A stretch of DNA of 44,217 bases from Ferrovum sp. (GCA_010435995.1 JAAGNR010000054.1:1-44217), one strand, 5' to 3'. Positions 17,819 to 27,312 are shown, counted from the first letter of the stretch. Notes: a model not told the origin generated them from the sequence alone. Program-made: numbers and translations.

Positions 17819-18421
17819 TCAGAGTGCCAGAGCGCTGGAGTAGCGCGGAAACTGATACTGGCGAAGACAGCGCCGGGCCCGCACGATGGCGGCGAGATCC
17901 TGTACAGCTTCAGGAAACTCGTCGTTGATGATAGCATAATCGAATTCATTTTCGTGACTGATATCGGCTTGGGCTTGGGCCAGTCGCCGTTCAATGGTGT
18001 GTGTATCGTCCTGAGCCCGGGTGAGCAAGCGTTGGCGCAAAGTATCTAGGGACGGAGGGAGTATAAAAATTCCCACGGCATCGGGATGGAGGACGCGTAC
18101 CTGACGCGCCCCTTGCCAGTCGATTTCAAGGATGACATCGTAACCCTGAGTTTGAAGCGTCGTGATGGCGTGTTGAGAAGTCCCATAAAAATTACTGAAA
18201 ACTTCAGCCCATTCCAAAAACCCCCCCGCATCCCGGATGCTGATAAATTCGTCCCGTGAGACGAAATGGTAGGCCAAACCGTTCTCTTCTCCTGGGCGAG
18301 GAGATCGGGTGGTGTGCGAAATAGACACCTTAACGAGGGGATCTCGCGCCAACAGCGCTTTGATCAGACTGGATTTTCCGGCACCAGAGGGAGCCGTGAT
18401 GATAAATAACTGGCCGGGCAT
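17819..18421 (-). CDS. gmk: Guanylate kinase
   Basis: Phosphorylates GMP to GDP with ATP. From ATG 18421 the protein has 200 residues, with P-loop APSGAGKSS (10-18) and the GMP-binding segment around [11 protein letters not shown]. The ATG is chosen because GGAG lies 5 nt upstream and the N-terminus [16 protein letters not shown] matches the family; a GTG at 18445 would overlap yicC and add eight residues. Downstream are rpoZ and spoT, so guanine nucleotide supply and ppGpp metabolism are co-oriented. Confidence 0.94.
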   Translation of the reverse strand: MPGQLFIITAPSGAGKSSLIKALLARDPLVKVSISHTTRSPRPGEENGLAYHFVSRDEFISIRDAGGFLEWAEVFSNFYGTSQHAITTLQTQGYDVILEIDWQGARQVRVLHPDAVGIFILPPSLDTLRQRLLTRAQDDTHTIERRLAQAQADISHENEFDYAIINDEFPEAVQDLAAIVRARRCLRQYQFPRYSSALAL

Positions 18422-18441
18422 GGGCACTCCAAACGGGGGGA

Positions 18442-19311
18442 TCACTCCAAGTTTTGTACTTGCTCACGCATCTGTTCGATGAGTAGTTTCAATTCCAGAG
18501 AAGCTTGGGCCAATTCACTACTGACAGCTTTGGAGCCTAAAGTATTGGCTTCGCGGTGCAGTTCCTGCATCAGAAAATCCAGTCGCTTTCCACTTTGCCC
18601 CCCCTGCTTGACCACCCGAGATACTTCATCCAGATGGACTTCGAGGCGGGTCAGTTCTTCGGCAACGTCAATTTTGCTGGCCCAGAGGGTGACTTCCTGC
18701 AGTACCCTCGCTTCCTCTTCCGTTCCCAAGGCGTCACGCAATCGATGGGTCAACTTGGCTTGGTAGGCCTTCACGAGAGCAGGGATTTTTGGCCCTAGAG
18801 GGGCAATCACCTGCTTCATCTGGCGCACCTGATCCACCAGAAATTGTCCCAGCTTCTGGCCTTCTCGCTGACGGGTTGACTGGAGGGATTGCAAGACTTC
18901 CTCCGCCAGTTGGGTGACTAGGGTGGCGTTTGGCAAGGAGGTGGTTAATTGCGGTAACACTCCAGGCCAGCGCAGAATATCTACAACGGACAGGGGAGTG
19001 GCGTCGGTGAAGACTTCCTGAACAATGCTGGCAGCACGCTGCAACTGCTCCAATGTTTGGGTATGGGGGATCAGTGTCGTTGATTGACTTTCTCGAGGAT
19101 GCCATTCCGCACGGCAATCCACTTTCCCGCGTTTCAGTGTATGGGTGAATAGTTCTCGCAGGAGGGGTTCATGCAAGCGAAGTGCGTCGGGGAGTCGAAA
19201 TTGCAATTCGAGGTAGCGGTGATTGACACCGCGTACCTCCAACAGTAAAGTTCCCGCAGGATCCTCACGCGAACTGGAGGCAAAACCGGTCATGCTCTGG
19301 AGGGTAGTCAA
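18442..19311 (-). CDS. yicC: YicC family endoribonuclease
   Basis: Member of the YicC/YloC family, known as a stress-related endoribonuclease with two parts, YicC_N and DUF1732. The protein has 289 residues, with QSMTGFASSSRED at the N-terminus and VELTRLEVHLDEV-like and FLMQELHREANTLGSK in the C-terminal part. The start appears to be TTG at 19311 with AGGA 7 nt upstream; the ATG at 19293 would begin exactly at MTGFA, while most relatives have a few residues before it. First gene of the minus-strand operon yicC-gmk-rpoZ-spoT-ridA-mutY. Confidence 0.9.
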   Translation of the reverse strand: MTTLQSMTGFASSSREDPAGTLLLEVRGVNHRYLELQFRLPDALRLHEPLLRELFTHTLKRGKVDCRAEWHPRESQSTTLIPHTQTLEQLQRAASIVQEVFTDATPLSVVDILRWPGVLPQLTTSLPNATLVTQLAEEVLQSLQSTRQREGQKLGQFLVDQVRQMKQVIAPLGPKIPALVKAYQAKLTHRLRDALGTEEEARVLQEVTLWASKIDVAEELTRLEVHLDEVSRVVKQGGQSGKRLDFLMQELHREANTLGSKAVSSELAQASLELKLLIEQMREQVQNLE

Positions 19312-19370
19312 GACAAAATCCTAGGACGTCAAGTTTTAGGCGAGAGACTCAAAGTATTATCATACCGCAG

Positions 19371-19399
19371 TTGCGTCCCCCGCAGTACCCCCCTAAAAT
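19371..19399 (+). promoter_or_regulatory. Probable promoter of rph
   Basis: TTGCGT (19371-19376) and TAAAAT (19394-19399) are separated by 17 bp. The expected start near 19406 leaves a leader of about 30 nt containing GAGGGTGG before the rph ATG. It lies in the 124-bp divergent gap between yicC and rph. A TATTAT at 19355-19360 is a weaker alternative; on the minus strand the same patch reads TATGATAAT and may serve yicC. Confidence 0.45.
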
Positions 19400-19435
19400 G
19401 TCCTCTCATGTTACTTAATTCATTGAGGGTGGTTC

Positions 19436-20158
19436 ATGCGTCCCAGTCAACGACAAGCCGGTCAATTGCGCCCCGTGGAATTCATTCGGGGGTTTACCAA
19501 ACATGCGGAGGGATCAGTTCTCGTGGCGTTTGGCGAGACACGGGTGCTGTGTACGGTGAGTGTGGAAGAAGGGGTGCCTTCTTTTCTGCGCGGTCAGGGT
19601 AAGGGGTGGGTGACGGCCGAATATGGCATGTTGCCAAGGGCTACCCATACGCGCACTCGGCGTGAGGCGACCACCGGAAAACCTTCAGGGCGTTCTCAGG
19701 AAATTCAGCGACTGATCGGTCGTTCACTGCGTGCCGTGGTCGATATGGAAATTCTGGGAGAGCGCACGCTGCATGTGGACTGCGATGTATTGCAAGCCGA
19801 TGGCGGAACACGCACCGCCAGTATTACGGGGGCCTATGTGGCTTTGGAGGATGCGGTGAGTGCGTTGATGAAATCTGGAGTACTGCTGCATTCGCCATTA
19901 TTGCAACCGGTAGCGGCGGTATCGGTGGGGATTTGGCAAGGGATTCCCATTCTTGATTTGGATTATGATGAAGACAGTACTTGTGACACCGATATGAATG
20001 TGGTGATGACGGCCGATGGCTATTTTGTTGAATTGCAGGGTACCGCCGAAGGCGTGCCGTTCCGGCGTAGTGAAGTGGATGCCTTACTGGATCTTGCCGC
20101 ACAGGGCTGTCGCGATTTGGTGGGTTTGCAGTTACAGGCACTGGAAACAGTCTCTTGA
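19436..20158 (+). CDS. rph: Ribonuclease PH
   Basis: Phosphorolytic 3'-5' exoribonuclease that trims tRNA precursors. It has 240 residues of the RNase PH fold, starting [16 protein letters not shown], with [21 protein letters not shown] and [15 protein letters not shown] as expected of the family. Length and ends are normal. It opens a plus-strand run of six further housekeeping genes; rdgB begins 12 bp after its stop. Confidence 0.96.
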   Translation: MRPSQRQAGQLRPVEFIRGFTKHAEGSVLVAFGETRVLCTVSVEEGVPSFLRGQGKGWVTAEYGMLPRATHTRTRREATTGKPSGRSQEIQRLIGRSLRAVVDMEILGERTLHVDCDVLQADGGTRTASITGAYVALEDAVSALMKSGVLLHSPLLQPVAAVSVGIWQGIPILDLDYDEDSTCDTDMNVVMTADGYFVELQGTAEGVPFRRSEVDALLDLAAQGCRDLVGLQLQALETVS

Positions 20159-20170
20159 GAATGGATTGCC

Positions 20171-20752
20171 ATGCGTGAAGTGGTTTTGGCTTCTTCCAAT
20201 TCGGGAAAATTGCGTGAGTTTGAGCGGTTGTTGGCTCCTTTGGAGTGGTGCGTGCGGTCTCAAGGCGAATTGGGAATCTTGGCGCCGGACGAACCCCATC
20301 AAACTTTTGTAGAAAATGCGTTGGTCAAGGCAAGGGCGGCGGCACATCTGAGTGGACTGGCGGCGCTGGCGGATGATTCGGGTCTGTGTGTGCCCGCTTT
20401 GGGCGGCGCTCCTGGAGTTCAATCGGCCCATTATGCCGGGCCGGAACGCGATGATGAGCGCAATAACTGGGCGCTACTCGAGGCGTTGCGTGAGAGTCAG
20501 GACCGGCGTGCATTTTATTACTGTGTGCTGGTATGGGTGGATCATGCTGCTGATCCTACTCCTCGTATTGCTGAAGGGCGATGGCATGGGGAAATCCTAA
20601 TTGGCCCCCGGGGGGTAGGAGGATTTGGTTATGACCCGCTGTTTTATGTGCCCAGTCAGCAGATGACGGCGGCAGAAATGACCTTGGAGCATAAAAATAC
20701 TTTGAGTCACCGTGCCTTGGCGTGGCAGGCATTGGCGCCGATGCTCCGGTGA
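20171..20752 (+). CDS. rdgB: XTP/dITP diphosphatase (Ham1/RdgB)
   Basis: House-cleaning enzyme that hydrolyses non-canonical purine triphosphates (ITP, dITP, XTP) to monophosphates. It has 193 residues, with the substrate-binding start LASSNSGKLREF, the catalytic LADDSGLCVPALGGAPGV-type segment and GFGYDPLF. All are intact. The stop overlaps the hemW ATG by one base (TGATG), indicating coupled translation. The rph-rdgB-hemW order is common in proteobacteria. Confidence 0.96.
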   Translation: MREVVLASSNSGKLREFERLLAPLEWCVRSQGELGILAPDEPHQTFVENALVKARAAAHLSGLAALADDSGLCVPALGGAPGVQSAHYAGPERDDERNNWALLEALRESQDRRAFYYCVLVWVDHAADPTPRIAEGRWHGEILIGPRGVGGFGYDPLFYVPSQQMTAAEMTLEHKNTLSHRALAWQALAPMLR

Positions 20753-21894
20753 TGTTGTTGCCTACTCCACCCCTGGCACTGTACATTCATATCCCTTGGT
20801 GCGTGCGTAAGTGTCCCTATTGTGATTTCAATTCCCATGCCCTAGCCGGTGAGATCCCCGAACAACGTTATGTGGCTGCTCTGATTGCGGATCTGGAAAG
20901 TCAGTTACCAAAGATCTGGGGGCGCACGGTGCAGAGCGTATTTTTTGGCGGTGGGACTCCAAGCCTGTTATCACCCACAGCGGTGCATGCCTTGATTTCC
21001 GCCATTCAGGCGCGCGTGACTCTGGTGGCCGGTGCTGAGATTACTTTGGAAGCCAATCCAGGGACTGCGGACAAGGCTCGATTTCTGGGGTTTCGTGAGG
21101 CCGGAGTAAATCGCTTGTCCCTGGGAATCCAGAGTTTTGATGAATCCAAACTGAAACAGTTGGGGAGAATTCATGGCAGTGGTGAAGCCCATCGGGCAGC
21201 AGAAGCTGCGGCGGACTTATTTCAGCGTTTCAATCTTGATCTGATGTATGGGTTGCCGGAACAGACCGTTGAACAGGCGCAGAATGACCTGGAACAGGCA
21301 TTGCGTTATCGCCCGCCCCATTTGTCCTGCTATCAGTTGACCCTGGAGCCCCACACTCCCTTCTATCACTCACCTCCATCCTTGCCATCCAGTGAAGTTC
21401 TCGATGCCATGGAGTCCCATCTCCATCCATTGTTGGCGGCGCAGGGTTACGAATCCTATGAAACTTCGGCCTTTGCCCGCAATCACGATTATTGTCGCCA
21501 TAATCTCAATTATTGGCAGTTTGGTGATTATCTCGGGATCGGTGCCGGTGCTCACGGCAAGCTGACCGGCCCGTGGGGCATTGAGCGCCAGCGGCGGGCA
21601 CGTCAACCCGAGGCCTATATGCGCGCCGTGGAAGGCGGTCAAGGGGTGGCAGAGCAACAGCAGGTGGATTCTCGGGATTTGCCTTTTGAGTTTATGATGA
21701 ATGCTCTGCGTTTGCGTCAGGGGGTTCCGGTGCAGTTGTTCGAACGGCATACGGGTTTATCTTTGGCTTCTTTGACTCCGTTGCTCGATCAGCTCAAGGC
21801 GGAAGGTTGGCTGGTTGCTGACCCAAGTCGGTTGGCGCCTACGGTACGCGGACAATTTTTTTTGAACGACCTGTTGCAAAGGTTTTTACCTTGA
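20752..21894 (+). CDS. hemW: Radical SAM heme chaperone HemW
   Basis: Radical SAM protein related to coproporphyrinogen dehydrogenase but now regarded as a heme chaperone for respiratory enzymes. From ATG 20752 it has 380 residues, with the cluster cysteines C17, C21 and C24 in CVRKCPYC, then FGGGTPSLL and the conserved NLDLMYGLPEQT segment. A GTG at 20722 is in frame inside rdgB but is not needed. It could help load heme into proteins such as the bc1 cytochromes encoded later, although this link is inferred. Confidence 0.94.
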   Translation: MLLPTPPLALYIHIPWCVRKCPYCDFNSHALAGEIPEQRYVAALIADLESQLPKIWGRTVQSVFFGGGTPSLLSPTAVHALISAIQARVTLVAGAEITLEANPGTADKARFLGFREAGVNRLSLGIQSFDESKLKQLGRIHGSGEAHRAAEAAADLFQRFNLDLMYGLPEQTVEQAQNDLEQALRYRPPHLSCYQLTLEPHTPFYHSPPSLPSSEVLDAMESHLHPLLAAQGYESYETSAFARNHDYCRHNLNYWQFGDYLGIGAGAHGKLTGPWGIERQRRARQPEAYMRAVEGGQGVAEQQQVDSRDLPFEFMMNALRLRQGVPVQLFERHTGLSLASLTPLLDQLKAEGWLVADPSRLAPTVRGQFFLNDLLQRFLP

Positions 21895-22445
21895 ATAGTC
21901 CCTTGCGCTGGCTCCATTGCTCCCTGGGTTGGGTGGCTTGGGCTGCTCAAATGGAAGGTGTGACTTGGGTATCGTGGGATCGTAGCCGAGATGAACTCGA
22001 GGGAAGATTTGCTCATCAATATCGTGGTGAGCGCCAGCGTTTGGTGATTCCGGGTTGGGAAGCGCCTGAAAGCTGGAGCGAGGCGCTGTGGTTGGCGTTG
22101 GAACAACCGTTGGCTCCTCGACCCGAGGTCCCTCTTTATATGGTGGGGACGGTTTTTCAGCGGGCGGTGTGGGAAGCCTTGGTGACCATTCCTCCAGGTC
22201 AATTGCGAACCTACGGCGCGATTGCCGCGCAGGTGGGTCGTCCTCGAGCCGTTCGGGCCGTGGGCAGTGCCTGTGGCGCTAACCCCCTGCCCTTTCTGGT
22301 GCCGTGCCACCGGGTGGTGGCAGCTGGAGGGAAGTGGGGTGGGTTTGGCCTCGGTGTGGCGCTGAAGCAAATCCTGCTGGAGCGGGAAGGTGTGACTCCG
22401 CAGGCTGCGACCAATACTGCGGGGCATGTTAGAATGGGCGATTGA
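21891..22445 (+). CDS. ogt: Methylated-DNA--[protein]-cysteine S-methyltransferase
   Basis: Suicide DNA-repair protein that moves alkyl groups from O6-alkylguanine to its own cysteine. It has 184 residues; the acceptor is C139 in LVPCHRVV, preceded by the helix-turn-helix TYGAIAAQVGRPRAVRAVG and the Asn-containing GANPLP. The start looks like TTG at 21891, overlapping the hemW stop (TTGA); no closer ATG keeps the N-terminal domain. Relatives are called Ogt or Ada-C/MGMT, and sequence alone does not separate them. Placement between hemW and thiS is probably only operon packing. Confidence 0.88.
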   Translation: MNSPLRWLHCSLGWVAWAAQMEGVTWVSWDRSRDELEGRFAHQYRGERQRLVIPGWEAPESWSEALWLALEQPLAPRPEVPLYMVGTVFQRAVWEALVTIPPGQLRTYGAIAAQVGRPRAVRAVGSACGANPLPFLVPCHRVVAAGGKWGGFGLGVALKQILLEREGVTPQAATNTAGHVRMGD

Positions 22446-22457
22446 CATCCCGACTTC

Positions 22458-22670
22458 ATGCAGGTCATGCCTACCCTGTCGATCAACGGTACCGTTCACC
22501 ATTACGATAGTCTTCCTTCGCTACCTCAAATCTTGGAATTTCAGGGTTTGACAGGTCGTCGGATTGCTGTGGAACTCAATGGCGAGATTGTTCCTCGCAG
22601 TCGCCAGGATGAGGTTCAACTGGTTTCCGGCGACCGCCTGGAGATTGTGGTGGCCGTGGGGGGAGGATAG
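22458..22670 (+). CDS. thiS: Sulfur carrier protein ThiS
   Basis: Ubiquitin-like carrier that delivers sulfur as a C-terminal thiocarboxylate to thiazole synthase. The 70 residues end in the required Gly-Gly (AVGGG). It contains the NGEIVPRS turn typical of ThiS. An alternative ATG at 22467 would shorten it by three residues. thiG follows 47 bp later. No ThiF or ThiE is present here, and no TPP riboswitch is visible upstream. Confidence 0.93.
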   Translation: MQVMPTLSINGTVHHYDSLPSLPQILEFQGLTGRRIAVELNGEIVPRSRQDEVQLVSGDRLEIVVAVGGG

Positions 22671-22717
22671 GCGCTTGCTGTGGTTAGGCAGGGTTTTACT
22701 TATTTAGGATGAACTCC

Positions 22718-23515
22718 ATGAGCACACAACCCGAATCCGACGTTTTTACTTTGGCAGGTCGTTCCATTCGTTCTCGTCTGTTGGTGGGGACCGGCAAGTA
22801 TGCCGATCTGGCTCAAACCCGTGAGGCGGTGGAAGCCAGTGGGGCTGAGATCGTGACCGTGGCCATTCGTCGCACCAATATTGGCCAAAATCCGGGCGAA
22901 CCGAGTCTGCTGGAAGTGATTTCTCCTGAACGCTATACCCTGCTCCCCAATACGGCAGGGTGCTATACCGCAGAAGAGGCGGTGCGTACCCTGCGTCTTG
23001 CCCGTGAACTGTTGGACGGACATCCTCTGGTCAAGTTGGAGGTATTGGGAGATCAGGATACCCTGTTCCCCAATATGGTGGAAACCTTGAAAGCTGCGGC
23101 GACGCTCATCAAGGATGGTTTTGAAGTGATGGTGTACTGCAGCGACGATCCGATCATGGCGCGGCAGTTGGAAGACATGGGGTGCGTGGCGATTATGCCC
23201 TTGGCGTCTCTGATCGGTTCGGGAATGGGGATCCTCAACCCGTGGAATCTGGGCATCATCCTTGAACGGGCGCGGGTTCCAGTGATTGTGGATGCGGGAG
23301 TTGGCACGGCTTCTGATGCGGCCATTGCGATGGAGTTGGGCTGTGCCGGTGTCCTCATGAATACGGCTATTGCGCAGGCACGACAGCCGGTGCGTATGGC
23401 CCATGCCATGGCCTTGGCCGTGGCTGCTGGGCGTGAGGCATTTTTGGCTGGGCGCATGGCGAAAAAACCCTATCGGGCCAGCGCCAGCTCGCCACTCACT
23501 GGGCTAATTCAGTAA
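22718..23515 (+). CDS. thiG: Thiazole synthase
   Basis: TIM-barrel enzyme that builds the thiazole phosphate of thiamine from deoxyxylulose 5-phosphate, a glycine-derived imine and ThiS thiocarboxylate. From ATG 22718 it has 265 residues, with the Schiff-base lysine K106 in [11 protein letters not shown] and the phosphate-binding [13 protein letters not shown] 22718 is preferred to 22709 because AGGA lies 8 nt upstream of it and too close to the other. The stop overlaps the trmB start as TAATG. Confidence 0.95.
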   Translation: MSTQPESDVFTLAGRSIRSRLLVGTGKYADLAQTREAVEASGAEIVTVAIRRTNIGQNPGEPSLLEVISPERYTLLPNTAGCYTAEEAVRTLRLARELLDGHPLVKLEVLGDQDTLFPNMVETLKAAATLIKDGFEVMVYCSDDPIMARQLEDMGCVAIMPLASLIGSGMGILNPWNLGIILERARVPVIVDAGVGTASDAAIAMELGCAGVLMNTAIAQARQPVRMAHAMALAVAAGREAFLAGRMAKKPYRASASSPLTGLIQ

Positions 23516-24213
23516 TGGATCATCGCCCGATTCGCTCATTTGTGCTGCGTCAGGGGCGGTTTTCTCCCGCGCAACAGCGTGCTTTGGACTTGTTTTGGCC
23601 GCAATGGGGGGTGGAATATGCGGCTGATTCCCCCTTGTCGGCTTCGCGCCTTGAGTCGCTCTATGGGCGCCAGGCGCCGCTGATTGTGGAAATCGGTTTC
23701 GGTATGGGGGAGGGGACCATCGCGCTGGCGTTGCAGCGACCAGACTGGAATTTTCTGGCCATCGATGTGCATGGCCCCGGAGTGGGGGGGCTGCTCAAAA
23801 AAATCGCAGAGAACGGTCTGACCAATGTGCGGGTGATGCGCCATGATGCGGTAGAGGTCCTTACCCATAGCGTTCTTCCTGAGACCTTGGACGGGATTCA
23901 TGTATTTTTTCCTGATCCTTGGCCCAAGGCGCGCCACCATAAGCGTCGTTTGATTCAGGAGGGGTTTGTCCGGGTTTTGGCACAACGTTTGAAATCTGGG
24001 GGATATATGCATCTGGCCACAGATTGGCAGGATTATGCGGAGCAAATGTTAGCGGTATTGCGTGCCGAGCCTTTGCTATGCAACCGTGCCCCCGAGAATT
24101 TTGTAGAGCGCCCTGAGACGCGCCCCCTGACTCGTTTTGAAGCCAGGGGAATGCGCTTGGGTCACGGAGTGTGGGATTTGTGGTTTGAACGCAGGATATC
24201 TGGCGGTAAATAA
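23515..24213 (+). CDS. trmB: tRNA (guanine-N7-)-methyltransferase
   Basis: SAM-dependent enzyme that makes m7G46 in the variable loop of tRNA. It has 232 residues, with SAM motif [11 protein letters not shown] and the TrmB-specific [16 protein letters not shown] and [12 protein letters not shown]. The start overlaps thiG by one base. The thiG-trmB pairing is common in betaproteobacteria. A 100-bp gap to mlaF follows, with TACAAT at 24269-24274 as a possible -10 box for mlaF. Confidence 0.95.
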   Translation: MDHRPIRSFVLRQGRFSPAQQRALDLFWPQWGVEYAADSPLSASRLESLYGRQAPLIVEIGFGMGEGTIALALQRPDWNFLAIDVHGPGVGGLLKKIAENGLTNVRVMRHDAVEVLTHSVLPETLDGIHVFFPDPWPKARHHKRRLIQEGFVRVLAQRLKSGGYMHLATDWQDYAEQMLAVLRAEPLLCNRAPENFVERPETRPLTRFEARGMRLGHGVWDLWFERRISGGK

Positions 24214-24268
24214 GCGGAAATCAGGATTGATTTGTGGTCTATTGAATTTCTGGGTTACCATTCCAGAG

Positions 24269-24274
24269 TACAAT
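24269..24274 (+). promoter_or_regulatory. Possible -10 box for the mla operon
   Basis: TACAAT lies 39 bp before the mlaF ATG in the 100-bp gap after trmB. No convincing -35 hexamer is seen at 16-18 bp, so the site is tentative. It would be the entry promoter for the long plus-strand run that continues to tatC. Confidence 0.3.
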
Positions 24275-24313
24275 TGCGTGTTCCCTTGTGGTCGAGACTT
24301 TTGTGAATAATTC

Positions 24314-25120
24314 ATGACGAATCTGGTGGAAATCAGTGACCTGAATTTTGGTTACGGGGAAAGTTTGGTTTTGAAGGGCATTAACCTTACGGTGCCTCGT
24401 GGCAGTCTCGTCGCGATTATGGGTCTGAGTGGTTGCGGTAAGACCACACTGCTGCGTCTCATGGGAGGACAGTTGCAGGCGCAACAGGGGTCCGTGCGTG
24501 TGGCAGGACAGGAACTGAACCATATGGATGAACGGCAGCTCTATGCCATGCGTCGGCGAATTGGCATGTTGTTCCAGTTTGGCGCGTTGTTTACCGATTT
24601 GACGGTATTTGACAATGTGGCGTTCCAGATGCGCGAGCATACCGATTTGCCGGAAAGTATGATTCGTGATTTGACCCTGATGAAATTAAATGCCGTGGGT
24701 TTACGCGGTGTTCAATCTCTAATGCCTTCCGAATTGTCGGGGGGCATGGCTCGTCGGGTCGCGTTGGCACGAGCCACCGCATTGGATCCTCAGTTGATGT
24801 TGTATGACGAACCATTTACTGGGCTAGACCCCATCTCCCTCGGAGCAATCGGCCGTCTGGTGCGGCAGTTCAATGATGCTTTGGGGATCACTTCCGTATT
24901 GGTCACCCATGATGTGCAGGAATCCATGAAAATTGTTGACTACATTTATTTTGTGGCCGACGGGGTGATTGTGGCGCAAGGCTCTCCCGCCGAAATTCGC
25001 GCATCCACCCTACCTTTTGTGCATCAATTTGTCTGGGGCGAAGCCGATGGCCCCATGCCCTTTCACTATCCCTCGCAGACAATGGGTGCAGATTTCGGAT
25101 TGGCAGGAGAAGTTCGGTAA
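24314..25120 (+). CDS. mlaF: Phospholipid transport ABC ATPase MlaF
   Basis: ATPase of the Mla system, which moves phospholipids between the outer and inner membranes to keep lipid asymmetry. It has 268 residues, with Walker A GLSGCGKT (37-44), the MlaF-type signature LSGGMARRVALARA and Walker B LMLYDEPFTGLDP. The stop overlaps mlaE (TAATG). It opens the conserved mlaFEDCB set, which is complete here apart from the outer-membrane lipoprotein mlaA, encoded elsewhere if present. Confidence 0.96.
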   Translation: MTNLVEISDLNFGYGESLVLKGINLTVPRGSLVAIMGLSGCGKTTLLRLMGGQLQAQQGSVRVAGQELNHMDERQLYAMRRRIGMLFQFGALFTDLTVFDNVAFQMREHTDLPESMIRDLTLMKLNAVGLRGVQSLMPSELSGGMARRVALARATALDPQLMLYDEPFTGLDPISLGAIGRLVRQFNDALGITSVLVTHDVQESMKIVDYIYFVADGVIVAQGSPAEIRASTLPFVHQFVWGEADGPMPFHYPSQTMGADFGLAGEVR

Positions 25121-25914
25121 TGGAAACCATTTTGCACGGACTTCGTACGGTGGGCGACACCACTTTACGGATCGTTGAGCGGATCGGCGCCATTGTTTTG
25201 TTTCTGGGAAAGATTTTGCGATATTCCGGACCCAGTTTTCAACGCTTTGGGTTGGTCATTCGGGAAATGTATTTTGCCGGTGTCCAGTCACTTATTATCA
25301 TTTTGGTCTCTGGTCTGTTTGTCGGGATGGTTTTGGGTTTGCAGGGATTTGAAACCCTGCAAAGCTATGGTTCGTCTGAAAGCGTGGGGGTGCTGGTGGC
25401 CTTGTCGTTGATGCGTGAACTGGGTCCGGTAGTGTCAGCGCTGCTCTTTGCCAGTCGAGCGGGATCAGCCATCACGGCGGAAATTGGATTGATGAAAGCG
25501 ACGGAACAACTTTCGGCCATGGAGATGATGGCGGTGAATCCCATGGCGCGTGTAGTCGCTCCCCGTTTCTGGGGGGGAGTGATTTCCATGCCCTTGCTGG
25601 CGGCGCTTTTCGGGGCCATGGGGATCATAGGTGGATTTCTGGTGACGGTGGTGATGTTGGGTGTAGACAGCGGGGCGTTCTGGTCACAAATGCAGGCGGC
25701 GGTGGATTTTCATCACGATATCGTCAATGGCATGATCAAAAGTCTGGTATTCGGGATCGCCGTGTCTGCCATAGCCACCTTTGAAGGGTATGAAGCGCCA
25801 CCCACCGCAGAGGGCGTTTCTGGAGCCACCACTCGTACTGTGGTGAGTTCTTCTTTGGCCATTCTGGCCCTGGACCTGTTATTGACTGCATTCATGATGA
25901 AGGGGTGGAACTGA
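25120..25914 (+). CDS. mlaE: Phospholipid transport permease MlaE
   Basis: Inner-membrane permease of the Mla transporter. The 264 residues contain about five hydrophobic segments and the family signatures GLQGFETLQSYG and ELGPVVSALLFASRAGSAITAEIG. Two MlaE subunits pair with MlaF and MlaB on the cytoplasmic side and with an MlaD hexamer on the periplasmic side. The end overlaps the mlaD start as TGATG. Confidence 0.96.
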   Translation: METILHGLRTVGDTTLRIVERIGAIVLFLGKILRYSGPSFQRFGLVIREMYFAGVQSLIIILVSGLFVGMVLGLQGFETLQSYGSSESVGVLVALSLMRELGPVVSALLFASRAGSAITAEIGLMKATEQLSAMEMMAVNPMARVVAPRFWGGVISMPLLAALFGAMGIIGGFLVTVVMLGVDSGAFWSQMQAAVDFHHDIVNGMIKSLVFGIAVSAIATFEGYEAPPTAEGVSGATTRTVVSSSLAILALDLLLTAFMMKGWN

Positions 25915-26402
25915 TGAACCGAACAACCTTGAATCTCTGGGTAGGGATTTTTGTGCTGCTGGGTTTCGCAGCGTTTTTGATGCTGGCATTCAAAGTGGGA
26001 AATCTCAGCTTTGGCGGTGCCGGGAGCACCTATGATGTGGTGGCACACTTCGATAATATTGGGCAACTCAAGGAAAGGGCTCCCGTGCGCAGTGCCGGTG
26101 TGCTGGTGGGGCGAGTACAGTCGGTGAGTTTTGATACCAAGCACTATAATGCAGAAGTGCGCATGGCCATCGATGCCCAGTATCATTTTCCAGTGGATAG
26201 TTCGGCTTCAGTCTTGACCTCGGGGATTTTGGGGGAACAATATGTGGGGCTGGATGCAGGCGGAGATGACAAAATGTTGAAGAATGGCGATGAAATCAAG
26301 CTGGCCCAGGGTGCCATGGTATTGGAGCGGCTGATTGGTCAGTTTCTGTTCAACAAGGCACAGGATGGTGGTTCAGACAAGACAGCCAAGGGGGTACAAT
26401 GA
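25914..26402 (+). CDS. mlaD: Phospholipid-binding MCE protein MlaD
   Basis: Membrane-anchored MCE protein that forms a hexameric lipid channel above MlaE. From ATG 25914 it has 162 residues: one N-terminal transmembrane helix (about 8-26), then a single MCE domain (YDVVAHFDNIGQLKERAPVR) and TSGILGEQYVGL. The ATG is preferred to the GTG at 25905 since GGGG of AAGGGGTGG lies upstream and the start overlaps the mlaE stop. It overlaps mlaC by 4 nt. Confidence 0.94.
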   Translation: MNRTTLNLWVGIFVLLGFAAFLMLAFKVGNLSFGGAGSTYDVVAHFDNIGQLKERAPVRSAGVLVGRVQSVSFDTKHYNAEVRMAIDAQYHFPVDSSASVLTSGILGEQYVGLDAGGDDKMLKNGDEIKLAQGAMVLERLIGQFLFNKAQDGGSDKTAKGVQ

Positions 26403-27019
26403 AACGGAATATGACACGACGCATAGCGTTTTTCATGACGCTATTGGGGCTGAGTTGGGTAGTGATCGCGGGGATGATCCCTCCGGAGGCGGTCATCGCC
26501 ACTACGGCAGATGAAGTGGTGGCTTCGCTCAAGAAGGATAAAGATATCAGAAATGGAGATCGGGCCAAGGCCTATGCTCTGATTCAGGAAAAAGTACTCC
26601 CCCACTTTGATTTTGTGCGCATGACGCGTCTTGCTGTGGGTAAGAATTGGCGTCAAGCTACTCCCGCTCAACAGCAACAATTGGCCGATGACTTCCGTGA
26701 TTTGCTGGTCCGTACCTATGCCAGTTCATTGTCGCAATACAAGGATCAGGTATTGAAGGTCAAGGGCACCGACATGGACAGTGATGGGACGGAAGCGACA
26801 GTTCATTCCATTATCATTCCCTCAGGAGGACCTTCTATTCCCATAGATTATCGTATGGAGAAAATGGGAGATGATTGGAAAGTCTTCGATATTCAAGTGG
26901 ATGGGGTCAGCTTGGTGACCAACTATCGCAACGAATTTGCTGATCAGGTGCGTTCAGGTGGTATCGCAGGTTTAATTCAGGCGATGGAAGACAAGAGCAA
27001 ACAGGCTGAGAAAAAATGA
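26399..27019 (+). CDS. mlaC: Periplasmic phospholipid-binding protein MlaC
   Basis: Soluble periplasmic carrier that shuttles phospholipid between MlaA and MlaFEDB. The 206 residues begin with a basic, hydrophobic signal peptide (MKRNMTRRIAFFMTLLGLSW), followed by the Tol-Tol-Ttg2 domain with VLPHFDFVRMTRLAVGKNW and YRMEKMGDDWKVFDIQVDGVS. All are typical. The start overlaps mlaD (ATGA) and the end overlaps mlaB (ATGATG). Confidence 0.95.
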   Translation: MKRNMTRRIAFFMTLLGLSWVVIAGMIPPEAVIATTADEVVASLKKDKDIRNGDRAKAYALIQEKVLPHFDFVRMTRLAVGKNWRQATPAQQQQLADDFRDLLVRTYASSLSQYKDQVLKVKGTDMDSDGTEATVHSIIIPSGGPSIPIDYRMEKMGDDWKVFDIQVDGVSLVTNYRNEFADQVRSGGIAGLIQAMEDKSKQAEKK

Positions 27020-27312
27020 TGCGCCAGGAAGGCAACCGAATTCTTCTCGATGGACCGATAGTGATGGATACGGTTCCGACCTTGCTGAATCAGGTGGCTT
27101 TGGCGCGTTTGGGACCCGAGGTGGAGGTGGACTTTTCCGCTGCCACAGATCTGGACTCTGCAGCTTTGGCTTTAATGTTGCAGTGGCAACGAGAGTCGTT
27201 GCAAACTCACCAGAAACTGCGCTTTACCGGCGTCCCAGCTAATCTTAATGTGCTGATTTCTTTGTATGGATTATCTGTTTTTTTGAATCCGTCACCCGAC
27301 CTAAACGTGTGA
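27016..27312 (+). CDS. mlaB: STAS-domain protein MlaB
   Basis: Small cytoplasmic STAS protein that stabilises MlaF in the Mla complex. It has 98 residues, with the conserved Ser in ATDLDSAALALML at the tip of the first STAS helix. Family identity is weak in sequence but secure in context, since it directly follows mlaC with a 4-nt overlap. Its TGA overlaps the GTG of the next ABC gene. Confidence 0.88.
   Translation: MMRQEGNRILLDGPIVMDTVPTLLNQVALARLGPEVEVDFSAATDLDSAALALMLQWQRESLQTHQKLRFTGVPANLNVLISLYGLSVFLNPSPDLNV

Noticed and set aside
21789-22502. 237-codon minus-strand frame opposite the alkyltransferase gene
   Set aside because: Lies antisense to a conserved gene with an intact active site; composition is that of a shadow frame.
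22446-22717. TPP riboswitch for the thiamine genes
   Set aside because: Only 12 bp precede thiS and 47 bp precede thiG; neither can hold the conserved element.
22700-23404. 234-codon minus-strand frame opposite thiG
   Set aside because: The plus-strand ThiG is complete; the antisense product has a His/Arg/Gln-rich composition without motifs.
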